In this document: positions 43,192 through 51,259 of the stretch, one piece after another
Position numbering within the stretch: the stretch's first letter is position 1
Layout of the letters: every line of letters starts with the position of its first letter
Source: Chryseosolibacter sp964438975
Lineage (GTDB): Bacteria > Bacteroidota > Bacteroidia > Cytophagales > Cyclobacteriaceae
Direction: 5' to 3'
DNA: 64,000 bases
Assembly: GCA_964438975.1 (NCBI GenBank)
Contig: CAYTMU010000003.1
Location: 124,001-188,000 of the forward strand
Program-made: the position numbers and the translations under genes
The notes under the pieces: model-generated
Seen by the model: only the letters and a program-made list of their open reading frames with translations
Database searches by the model: none
Told to the model about the DNA's origin: nothing

Positions 43192-43857
43192 GTGAAGACA
43201 ACAACACAAGAAACAACTGATATCAAAACGTACAGCGTCAGAAGGACTTCCGGGCGTCTCATTATCACCGGAAAAGGCAACGACCCGGCTTGGGTGAACG
43301 CACCTCACCTGACAAACTTCCTGTATCCCTGGGAGGAGAAGCTCCCCCACCACACGAGTTTTCGCGCTCTTCACGACGACGAATGGTTGTACTGTCTTTT
43401 TGAGGTGACTGACCCAGCAGTGCACATCACCGTGAAGACAAATAAAAAGCAGGAAGTGGTCGATTCATCGCGGACTGAAATATTCTTTAAGGCCGACGAC
43501 GCGATGAATCCATACTACTGCCTCGAGATCGACGCGGCCGCGAGAGTTCTCGATTACCAGGGCTTCTACCATAGGAAATTTGATTTCGAATGGTCATGGC
43601 CAACCGGGCACCTGCAAATCAGGAGTCATCGCTGGACTGACGGCTATTCAGTCGAAATAGGAATTAGCAAAGAATCGCTGCGGCAACTCGGTCTGCTGAA
43701 CGATAATTCCCTGCAAGCGGGATTATACCGCGCTGACTGTACGCCGCAATCTGGAGGGAAACCGGATTTCAAATGGATAAGCTGGATCAAGCCTGATTCA
43801 GCAACCCCTGACTTCCATATTCCGTCGTCATTCGGCCGACTGGAACTCGAACCCTAA
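43192..43857 (+). CDS. CBM9-like beta-sandwich protein without signal peptide
   Basis: The 221-residue protein starts at GTG 43192; an in-frame stop at 43165 rules out a useful upstream extension. It resembles the carbohydrate-binding CBM9-like family: GKGNDPAWVNAPHL, a central TSFRALHDDEWLYCLFEVTDP, DSSRTEIFFKA, CLEIDAAARVLDYQGF and the closing GRLEL. No N-terminal hydrophobic segment is visible, so it appears cytoplasmic, unlike most CBM9 proteins, which are parts of secreted enzymes. It lies between the LacI regulator and the DUF5107 gene and is probably co-transcribed with both. Confidence 0.78.
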   Translation: MKTTTQETTDIKTYSVRRTSGRLIITGKGNDPAWVNAPHLTNFLYPWEEKLPHHTSFRALHDDEWLYCLFEVTDPAVHITVKTNKKQEVVDSSRTEIFFKADDAMNPYYCLEIDAAARVLDYQGFYHRKFDFEWSWPTGHLQIRSHRWTDGYSVEIGISKESLRQLGLLNDNSLQAGLYRADCTPQSGGKPDFKWISWIKPDSATPDFHIPSSFGRLELEP

Positions 43858-43905
43858 CGGGAACAGCCGGATAAAATCAATATGTAAACAACAGTCAACA
43901 ACTAT

Positions 43906-46900
43906 ATGAATTATCTGAGACTAGTATTCCTCGCCTTGATGATTCCGGGGATGGCAAACGCACAACAGCCGGCATCGGTAAAGGAATCGAAGAAAGTATT
44001 CACTACCTACCCGTTTTCCGATCCCAATCCGATCCCGGAAATGGGAAAGATCTATCCTTACTACCGGTTCGATGGATACACCACTACATCGACAAAGAAG
44101 GAATGGAAGATCGTCGAACTGGAAAATGACTATATCAAAGTGATGATCCTTCCAGAGATCGGCGGAAAGATATGGACAGCCTGGGACAAGGCTACCGGCA
44201 AACCATTCCTATACTACAACGAGGTAGTGAAGTTCCGCGACGTCGCCATGCGCGGACCGTGGACCAGCGGAGGGATCGAACCCAACTACGGTATCATCGG
44301 TCACACGCCAAACTGCGCGACACCGATGGACTATTTCATTCGGACCAATGAGGATGGAAGTGCGAGCTGCTTCGTCGGAACACTTGATCTCCTGACCCAA
44401 ACCTACTGGACCATCGAGGTCAACCTTCCTCGCGACAAAGCGTATTTCACAACGCGTTCTTTCTGGAGTAACACGACAGCAGTTGAGCAGCCCTATTACC
44501 ATTGGATGAATGTGGGAATGCCTTCAGACGGAAACCTCCAATTCATCTATCCCGGCACCCAGCACCTTGAACACGACGGCACATATGCCGATTGGACGAT
44601 CAATCGAGAGAATGGAAAGGACATTTCGTATCACGACAACAACAACTTCGGCGGACCGAAATCCTACCACATCATCGGCAACCACTCAGACTTCTTCGGA
44701 GCCTACTATCATGACCAAGATTTCGGCATGGCCCGCTATTCTCTGCGCGATGATAAACCCGGCAGCAAAATCTGGATATGGGGACTGTCGAGAAACGGAA
44801 TGATCTGGGAAGACCTGCTCACCGACAACAACGGGCAATACGTCGAGGTGCAATCCGGTCGCCTCTTCAACCAGGCAGCCGACCGCAGCAACTACACGCC
44901 CTTCAAGCAACTCGGTTTCGCTCCGCATTCAACCGATACCTGGACGGAGTACTGGTATCCCGTAAAAGGAACGAAAGGTTTTGTCAAAGCCAACCACTAC
45001 GGAGCGCTCAATCTCCGGGCAAACAAGACCTCCGTCAGAATCGACTTCTCACCTGTTCAACCTATCGATGACGAATTGCATGTCCTTAACGGCGATCAGG
45101 TCATCTATACGAAACACTTGAAGCTCTCCCCGTTGCAGGCATTCGCCGATTCGGTAAATTTCTCCGGCAACGTTGACGATCTCACTGTCGTGTTAGGTGG
45201 AAACAAACTGCGTTATCAGGCCGATCCGAAAGCCGGCGTACTCGCTCGCCCGCTCGACTCCCCAAAGGATTTTGACTGGAACTCCACGTACGGCTTGTAT
45301 AGTCTCGGGAAGGAATACATTCAGCAACGCTACTATCCCCGCGCGGAAGAAACGCTGAAAGAAGTTCTGAAGAAGGATCCGCACTTCGTGCCAGCACTGG
45401 TCGACCTGGCGATGCTCGCATATCGAAATCTCGACTACACGAAAGCCCTGGAGTACGCCCGTCACGCGCTGAGCATCGACACCTATGAACCCGGCGCAAA
45501 CTTCTACTACGGAGTAACCAATGATATTCTCGGTAACACATCTGATGCGATGGATGGCTTTGAGATCGCCTCTCTGTCTCCTGCCTACCGGGGTGCCGCA
45601 TACACGGAACTCAGCCGCATCTATTTCCGCGAAGGCGAACTTGCCCGTGCCCGCCACTACGCGGAGCGCAGTCTTGAGTCGAACGCTCTAAACACACTGG
45701 CATGGCAAATACTAGCGGTGGCCGGCAGATCGTCGGATGACAACACGCTGGCAAATACCGCGTTGAAAAGACTCGGCGAACTGAATCCGCTGAACCACTT
45801 CCCGCAATTCGAACAGTATCGCGCACAGAAGACCGATGCAAACCGAAACGCATTCGAGCGCACGATCACTAACGAGCTTCCACACGAAACGTACCTGGAA
45901 CTCGCCGACTTCTACACCTCTATGGGCCTGCAACGGGACGCACTCGATGTATTGGCACTTTCACCCACAACGCCAGAGATCCTGTACCGGATGGCCTATC
46001 TCACCGATCAACTGAAGACCGGGAACGGAACTGCACTTCTCGAACAGGCGGATAAGGCATCAGCGGACCAGGTGTTTCCTTTCCGCGCAAGTTCCGTGCC
46101 GGCGCTGGAGTGGGCGTCGACAAAGACTGATAATTGGAAGCCAAAATATTTTCTTGGTTTGATTCACTGGAGCCGAGACAATACGAGCCGCGCCAAAGCA
46201 TTGTTCACTGCTGCGGGCAATCCCGAATATGCACCGTTCTACGCCGCGCGCGCCGTGCTATTCGACAACGAGAACTACGCAGCCGACGTTCGACGGGCCG
46301 CTCAACTGGACCCCCGGCAGTGGCGCTACGGCAAATTGCTCGCTGAACGCCTCATCGCCTCCGGCGACTACGCAGGAGCATTAACAGTTGCGCGCGACTA
46401 CCAGAAACGTTTTCCCCGTGACTTCCGGATCGGTATGCTCACAGCCCGGGCGCTTGTTCTTAACAAGCAGTACAAGGCAACGGTCGATCTATTGCAGAAG
46501 ATCACCATCCTTCCCTACGAAGGTGCCAACGACGGGCGACTGCTTTTTCGCGAAGCCTGGTTGATGCAGGCAGCAGAACAGATCAAGTCGAGGAAATACA
46601 AAACAGCGTTGGCATCCATCGAGAAAGCGAAGCTTTGGCCCGAGAATCTCGGCGCCGGTAAACCTTACGACGATATGATAGACCTTCGCATTGAAAATTA
46701 TGTCGAAGCGCTTGCACTTGAAAAAAGCGGGCAGTCTGCACAGGCAAAAGAGAAATTCCGAGCGGTGATTGAAGCGGATCAGCCCGGCGGGCGACATCGC
46801 ATCCGCGACCTTGCGACGGCGCTTGCCTATCGCAAAACTGGCCGGGAAGCAGAGGGTAAAAAACTCCTGGCGGATTGGTTGGATCAGCAGCCCGATAACA

Positions 46901-47007
46901 AACTGGCTAAGTGGTCGAAGGATGCCTTCGCGGGACAGGTGAACGAAGTTGATGTCGACGTCCGAAGCGACGACTATCGGATACTGAGAACGGTCATCGG
47001 CCTTTAA
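43906..47007 (+). CDS. Secreted DUF5107-TPR protein
   Basis: The 1033-residue protein has a signal peptide (cleavage near MANAQ, residue 20). Residues about 30-400 are a DUF5107 domain, a galactose-mutarotase-like beta-sandwich: YPYYRFDGYTTTSTKKEWKIVELEND, LPEIGGKIWTAWDKATGKPFLYYNE, MRGPWTSGGIEPNYGIIGHTP. The C-terminal 600 residues are tandem TPR-like helix pairs (YYPRAEETLKEVLKKDPHFVPALVDLAMLAY and repeats through KLLADWLDQQPDN). DUF5107 proteins occur in glycan loci, where binding or reshaping of a sugar is assumed. The gene follows the CBM9-like gene and ends at a hairpin. Confidence 0.9.
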   Translation: MNYLRLVFLALMIPGMANAQQPASVKESKKVFTTYPFSDPNPIPEMGKIYPYYRFDGYTTTSTKKEWKIVELENDYIKVMILPEIGGKIWTAWDKATGKPFLYYNEVVKFRDVAMRGPWTSGGIEPNYGIIGHTPNCATPMDYFIRTNEDGSASCFVGTLDLLTQTYWTIEVNLPRDKAYFTTRSFWSNTTAVEQPYYHWMNVGMPSDGNLQFIYPGTQHLEHDGTYADWTINRENGKDISYHDNNNFGGPKSYHIIGNHSDFFGAYYHDQDFGMARYSLRDDKPGSKIWIWGLSRNGMIWEDLLTDNNGQYVEVQSGRLFNQAADRSNYTPFKQLGFAPHSTDTWTEYWYPVKGTKGFVKANHYGALNLRANKTSVRIDFSPVQPIDDELHVLNGDQVIYTKHLKLSPLQAFADSVNFSGNVDDLTVVLGGNKLRYQADPKAGVLARPLDSPKDFDWNSTYGLYSLGKEYIQQRYYPRAEETLKEVLKKDPHFVPALVDLAMLAYRNLDYTKALEYARHALSIDTYEPGANFYYGVTNDILGNTSDAMDGFEIASLSPAYRGAAYTELSRIYFREGELARARHYAERSLESNALNTLAWQILAVAGRSSDDNTLANTALKRLGELNPLNHFPQFEQYRAQKTDANRNAFERTITNELPHETYLELADFYTSMGLQRDALDVLALSPTTPEILYRMAYLTDQLKTGNGTALLEQADKASADQVFPFRASSVPALEWASTKTDNWKPKYFLGLIHWSRDNTSRAKALFTAAGNPEYAPFYAARAVLFDNENYAADVRRAAQLDPRQWRYGKLLAERLIASGDYAGALTVARDYQKRFPRDFRIGMLTARALVLNKQYKATVDLLQKITILPYEGANDGRLLFREAWLMQAAEQIKSRKYKTALASIEKAKLWPENLGAGKPYDDMIDLRIENYVEALALEKSGQSAQAKEKFRAVIEADQPGGRHRIRDLATALAYRKTGREAEGKKLLADWLDQQPDNKLAKWSKDAFAGQVNEVDVDVRSDDYRILRTVIGL

Positions 47008-47015
47008 GAAGGGAA

Positions 47016-47047
47016 CACTCCCGTTACCGGACCCGGTAACGGGAGTG
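47016..47047. terminator. Bidirectional hairpin between convergent genes
   Basis: A perfect 14-bp stem, CACTCCCGTTACCG with CGGTAACGGGAGTG, with loop GACC, lies between the convergent DUF5107 and DUF1080 genes. No long T-tract follows on either strand, so termination may rely on the strength of the stem or on Rho. Confidence 0.6.
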
Positions 47048-47060
47048 GATACCTGCGGGG

Positions 47061-47813
47061 TTACAACTCATCGGCTATCTGCTCAGAGCTGGTTATGCCG
47101 GGAGGCAATTCCATGACCGTGAGATTCCGAAAGTGAATCTCAGCTCCCTCAGCCTCAAGACACAAGTAGCCCTTTTTCTGCGTCGACTTCCGGATGCCGT
47201 TAACAAACTTCCCGTTGACGGAGAGTTTGATCACACCATCCACGCACACGACATCGTATGTGTTCCACTCACCTCTGCCCTTCGCGCGGTTCTCCGCCGA
47301 CTTACTGCGGGTTCCCCGGGGATTGTCGGGGATGGTCTCCACTCCCCCGACTCCGAATAATTCGCCATGCACATATGCGATCGGCGGTTCGACGCCGTCG
47401 CGCGTGTTGAGCTTCACCCAATCGAGTTCCAGCATTTGCACCTCCACGCCGTCGGGAAGGCGCGACTCCTCATCAGGTCGCGCGGCGCTCCACACGAATA
47501 TCCCCGAGTTGCCACCCGGTTCCATGTGTTTCCATTCGACGTGCAGGACAAAGTTCTCGTACTGTTTTTCACTTCGCATCACGCCGATCGGATTTCCCGA
47601 ACAGATCAATTCACCCTTGCGCGTCAGCGTCCATGTTTCCGGTGGTGTATTTACCTCGATCCACTGGATAGGAACATCTTTCCCGTCACCGGGAAGCGTT
47701 GGATTTGCCGTGCGAATTTCCTTACCGAACTTGACGATCGGCCTTTGGGCGTGCGCCGATACGACCAGCATACTCAGCGTACAAAGCGCGAGCAGGCGCG
47801 TAATAGATGTCAT
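47061..47813 (-). CDS. Periplasmic DUF1080 (3-keto-glycoside hydrolase/lyase-type) protein
   Basis: The 250-residue protein has a Sec signal peptide (VVSAHAQRP, cleaved near residue 22) and no lipobox, so it should be soluble in the periplasm. The DUF1080 fold is seen in WIEVNTPPETWTLTRKGELICSG, NFVLHVEWKHMEPGGNSGIFVWSA, VEVQMLELDW, GEWNTYDVVCVDGVIKLSVNGKFVNG and CLEAEGAEIHFRNLTVMELP. The family is linked to cleavage of 3-keto-glycosides. It follows the Tat-exported Gfo/Idh/MocA gene by 51 bases on the same strand, so oxidation and cleavage could act in sequence. The other DUF1080 (5624) is a lipoprotein outside this locus. Confidence 0.92.
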   Translation of the reverse strand: MTSITRLLALCTLSMLVVSAHAQRPIVKFGKEIRTANPTLPGDGKDVPIQWIEVNTPPETWTLTRKGELICSGNPIGVMRSEKQYENFVLHVEWKHMEPGGNSGIFVWSAARPDEESRLPDGVEVQMLELDWVKLNTRDGVEPPIAYVHGELFGVGGVETIPDNPRGTRSKSAENRAKGRGEWNTYDVVCVDGVIKLSVNGKFVNGIRKSTQKKGYLCLEAEGAEIHFRNLTVMELPPGITSSEQIADEL

Positions 47814-47864
47814 TGGTGAGCAGTTTTTACAGCATTGAGAAAACCGACAGCGAATTCATCGTCA

Positions 47865-49175
47865 TCAACCGAGTACCTTCGTCACCCCGGGGATCGCGAC
47901 AGCCGGTCCGGTGAATTTCAGATCCCAGGAGTATTTATCAGGCGCCGGTCCGAGTCGCTGATTTGAATTGATGGCTTCGTCCCAGGTGATCGTTTGCCCG
48001 CTGTAAGCTACCATCCTGCCGAGAATCGCAACCATCGTGCTATTGGCCATCAAGACACCGTCATTCATCGGCTTGTTCTTGCGTATAGACGCAAACAGTT
48101 CATCGTGCTGCGTTTGATAGGGGTTGTTTTCTTCTCCCTTGTATTCCCATTTCTCCTTACCGATTATGCGACCACCCGCGCCCGCATTGACGATCGCAGA
48201 TCCTTCGCTTCCCATGATCTCCACCGTATTCCGGTTGGAACAACCTGACTGCTGGCGGCTGAAGCTGAACGCACGTAAGTCGTTGCCATATTCATACTCG
48301 ATCGCGAAATGATCATATATATTACCCCACTTAGGTTCAATCCGCACCTGACGGCCGCCCGCCCCGGTTGCTTTCAATGGCAATTTGTCACCCAATGCCC
48401 ACGTCATCATATCAAGACCGTGCACGATCATTTCTACGAGATAGTCGCCTGACAACCAGTTTTGGTAGTACCAGTTGCGGAGTTGGTATTCCATGTCCGT
48501 CCAACCTGGCTGACGCTCCTTGTACCACAACGTACCACCGTTGCGCGTTGAAGACACCGACCTGACTTCTCCGATCGCACCACTTAGCACCTTTTGAAAC
48601 AGTGCACGCTTGGGGTAATCATAGCGGAAAGTAAATCCCGAGACGAGCGAAAGATCTTTCGCCTTCGCCTTCTTTGCTGCTTCCAGAACTTCGCGAACTC
48701 CCGGGGCGTCAACGGCAACTGGCTTCTCGCAGAAAACATGTTTGCCCGCGTCAATTGCGGCTGCCAGATGTTGCGGACGAAATGCCGGAGGCGTGGTCAG
48801 GATCACGACATCGACTCCCGAGTCGATCACTTTGCGATACGCGTCGAAGCCGACAAACTTGTTTGCTTTGTCGACTTTCACTTTGGGACCCTGTTCCTCG
48901 ACGATCGCCTTGTATGACGATTCGAGGTGATCCGCGAATACATCTCCCATCGCGGTCAACACCACGTTCGGATCAGCAGCCAAAGCCTGCGCCGCCGCTC
49001 CTGTCCCTCGTCCCCCGCAACCAATCAGTCCAACCTTGAGTGTGTTGGCCGATGGCCCTACCGGTTTAGCCAACGCGGAGTGCAGGGGAAGTGCACCCCC
49101 AAGTACGACAGCACCGGTAGACTTCAAGAATATCCGGCGGTTTGTCTTTTGAGAAAATTCGTTGTGGTCCTTCAT
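47865..49175 (-). CDS. Tat-exported Gfo/Idh/MocA-family oxidoreductase
   Basis: A 436-residue protein with a twin-arginine signal peptide (TNRRIFLKSTGAVVLGGALP) and a Rossmann domain (KVGLIGCGGRGTGAAAQA). The canonical EKP motif is present in HVFCEKPVAVD, unlike the relative at 30648, as are GDYLVEMIVHGLDMMTWALGD with the usual His/Asp and the DLRAFSFSR core. It should be exported folded, with NAD(P) bound, as in glucose-fructose oxidoreductase, and oxidise a sugar in the periplasm without releasing the cofactor. It is paired with DUF1080 downstream. The start at 49175 gives the complete Tat n-region. Confidence 0.93.
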   Translation of the reverse strand: MKDHNEFSQKTNRRIFLKSTGAVVLGGALPLHSALAKPVGPSANTLKVGLIGCGGRGTGAAAQALAADPNVVLTAMGDVFADHLESSYKAIVEEQGPKVKVDKANKFVGFDAYRKVIDSGVDVVILTTPPAFRPQHLAAAIDAGKHVFCEKPVAVDAPGVREVLEAAKKAKAKDLSLVSGFTFRYDYPKRALFQKVLSGAIGEVRSVSSTRNGGTLWYKERQPGWTDMEYQLRNWYYQNWLSGDYLVEMIVHGLDMMTWALGDKLPLKATGAGGRQVRIEPKWGNIYDHFAIEYEYGNDLRAFSFSRQQSGCSNRNTVEIMGSEGSAIVNAGAGGRIIGKEKWEYKGEENNPYQTQHDELFASIRKNKPMNDGVLMANSTMVAILGRMVAYSGQTITWDEAINSNQRLGPAPDKYSWDLKFTGPAVAIPGVTKVLG

Positions 49176-49311
49176 ACGACAAGCTTTTTATCGTTCCTAA
49201 TGTAACGCAATCCCATCTTGAAACACACAATTTTCTGACAATTTGCGGTGTGCTAAAAAGAACACAGGTTTCCGTGAGGTCACAAGCTCATCCGCATCCC
49301 GAACCGCTCCA

Positions 49312-50433
49312 TCAGTGGTCCCTGAATGTCGAGACAGCTTCAACAATGCGGTCGATCTCCGCCTCCTGCAACAGGGGATGCAGCGGCAAACTGAGGACTT
49401 CATCGTGAATTCGCTCCGTGTGGGGAAGTGACAAGTGGTTAAACTCCCGGAGTGAGTGTTGCTTGTGGGGAGGAATAGGGTAATGTATCAACGTCCCGAT
49501 GCCTTGAGCTGCGAGGTGTCGGCACAATGCTTCGCGCTGCCTGCAGCGCAGAACGAACAAATGCCATACGTGTTCGCGCGTTATCTCAGGTGCCTCCGGT
49601 AATTCGACCTCCGGGTGGTGAATGCGCTCGCGGTAATACGCCGCAATCGCACGACGCCTGTCGTTGTCGGCATCGAGTCGCTGCAGCTTCAAACTGAGAA
49701 CGGCGGCGTGGATCTCATCCAGTCTCGAATTCACACCGCGGAGCGAGCTGTGACCTTTCGCATGTGACCCGTAGTTCCCAAGGGTACGTATCATTTCAGC
49801 GAGCGCGACATCATCGGTGGTCACCACGCCGCCATCGCCCAACGCGCCCAGATTCTTCGTCGGGAAAAAGCTATGTGCAGCAGCATGTCCCAGTGAACCC
49901 GTCCGGCGCCCCGCCGCTATGCAACCCGCAGCCTGCGCGTTGTCCTCGACGAGTTTTAGTCCGGATGCGGCTACGAATTCCAACATCGTTGGCGTAACAG
50001 CATTCCGTCCGTAGAGGTGCACCACAAGCACCGCGCGCGTGCGCGATGTCACCGCGGATTCCAGGCCGGCGACATTGATGTTCAGTGTGCGGGGATCCGG
50101 CTCGACCAGCACTGGTCGAAGCCTGCTTTCCGTTATAGCCAGAATGGAAGCGATATATGTATTGGCAGGAACAAGAACTTCGTCGCCCTCATTCAACACA
50201 CCACTGAGTATCCATCCGCGGAAGATCAGGCGCAGCGCGTCGAAACCATTTCCAACGCCAACGCACGCACGCGTACCGATATACGAGCCGTAATTCGCTT
50301 CAAAAGCTTCCGTCTCCCGGCCCCGGAGGTAATTGCCCGATGAGGCTACTCTGCGGAGAGCGGCGGACAACTCGGGCTCAAACGATCGGTTGACCCGTGC
50401 GAGGTCCAGGAATGGTATATTATCGTTGAACAT
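49312..50433 (-). CDS. DegT/DnrJ/EryC1/StrS-family sugar aminotransferase
   Basis: A 373-residue PLP enzyme that aminates a nucleotide-activated keto-sugar. Visible features: IPFLDLARVNRSFEPEL at the start, GTRACVGVGNGFDALRLIF, the VEDNAQAAGC aspartate and the PLP Lys in SFFPTKNLGALGDGGVV, and the C-terminal HYPIPPHKQHS. It resembles the FdtB/QdtB group, which makes 3-amino-3,6-dideoxy sugars, but the exact product is not decided by sequence. It is the last gene of the minus-strand sulfate-activation cluster, 28 bases after cysQ, and fits a role in surface polysaccharide or LPS synthesis. Confidence 0.92.
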   Translation of the reverse strand: MFNDNIPFLDLARVNRSFEPELSAALRRVASSGNYLRGRETEAFEANYGSYIGTRACVGVGNGFDALRLIFRGWILSGVLNEGDEVLVPANTYIASILAITESRLRPVLVEPDPRTLNINVAGLESAVTSRTRAVLVVHLYGRNAVTPTMLEFVAASGLKLVEDNAQAAGCIAAGRRTGSLGHAAAHSFFPTKNLGALGDGGVVTTDDVALAEMIRTLGNYGSHAKGHSSLRGVNSRLDEIHAAVLSLKLQRLDADNDRRRAIAAYYRERIHHPEVELPEAPEITREHVWHLFVLRCRQREALCRHLAAQGIGTLIHYPIPPHKQHSLREFNHLSLPHTERIHDEVLSLPLHPLLQEAEIDRIVEAVSTFRDH

Positions 50434-50461
50434 TTGGTTCTATCCATGCACCGGAGGGCAC

Positions 50462-51259
50462 TCAGGAAACCAGGAAGAACGGATTCAGAAGGTTTTCCTT
50501 GTTGTAGCTAAGTGGCTCGTCCGTTCCGAATTGTGTGACTTCAAACCCTGTCTCGCGGACAATTGCATGTGCTGCGGCAGTATCCCATTCCATCGTCGGC
50601 GCATACCGCGGGTAAACGTCCGCCTGGCCACTCGCCAAAAGCATGAACTTGAGGCTACTGCCAGCGGAGACGAGTACCGGCTCCTGGAGATTGGCAATGA
50701 AATCACGCGTTTCATCACTCATATGCGAGCGCGATGCTACAACACGCATCCCCCGCTGCGTCAGATCTGTCGAAGGTCGTTTCTCCAGGCGTATGTCCGT
50801 ACCGTTCTTGCGAACATACGCGCCCTGTCCGGCAATTGCGTAATATATTTCGTGCGTTACAGGCACAGCAACGACGCCGAGTATCGGTGCACCGTTCTCG
50901 ATCAACGCAATGTTCACGGTAAACTCGCCGTTGCGCTTGATGAATTCCTTCGTTCCGTCGAGTGGATCCACCATCCAGAAACGTGTCCAGCGCTCCCGTA
51001 CTTCGTACGGAACCTCCTTTCCCTCTTCACTAAGGATCGGCAACCCTGTCGGGCCGAGAAGGGAGGAGATCTTCTCGTGTGCACGCTTATCAGCGAGGGT
51101 GAGGGGCGAACGGTCCGCCTTGGCGACTTCATTGAAATCGCCCGATTCATATACCGCGAGGATCTCGCGACAAGCGTCATGCGCCGCGCGAATAGCACTG
51201 TCCAGCAGCGTCCCGAGATCGGTTTGTATTTGTTCCTGGTTGTCCATGGCGTCAGACAA
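50462..51259 (-). CDS. cysQ: 3'(2'),5'-bisphosphate nucleotidase CysQ
   Basis: Hydrolyses PAP left after sulfotransfer to AMP. The 265-residue inositol-monophosphatase-fold enzyme shows the metal-binding motifs EEGKEVP (about residue 80), DPLDGTKEF (about 107) and MEWDTAAAHAI (about 220). No signal peptide. The start overlaps the cysN stop by eight bases, so it is translated with it. PAP is made only when PAPS is used as a sulfate donor or reduced, so the presence of cysQ in this operon supports PAPS production here. Confidence 0.94.
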   Translation of the reverse strand: MSDAMDNQEQIQTDLGTLLDSAIRAAHDACREILAVYESGDFNEVAKADRSPLTLADKRAHEKISSLLGPTGLPILSEEGKEVPYEVRERWTRFWMVDPLDGTKEFIKRNGEFTVNIALIENGAPILGVVAVPVTHEIYYAIAGQGAYVRKNGTDIRLEKRPSTDLTQRGMRVVASRSHMSDETRDFIANLQEPVLVSAGSSLKFMLLASGQADVYPRYAPTMEWDTAAAHAIVRETGFEVTQFGTDEPLSYNKENLLNPFFLVS

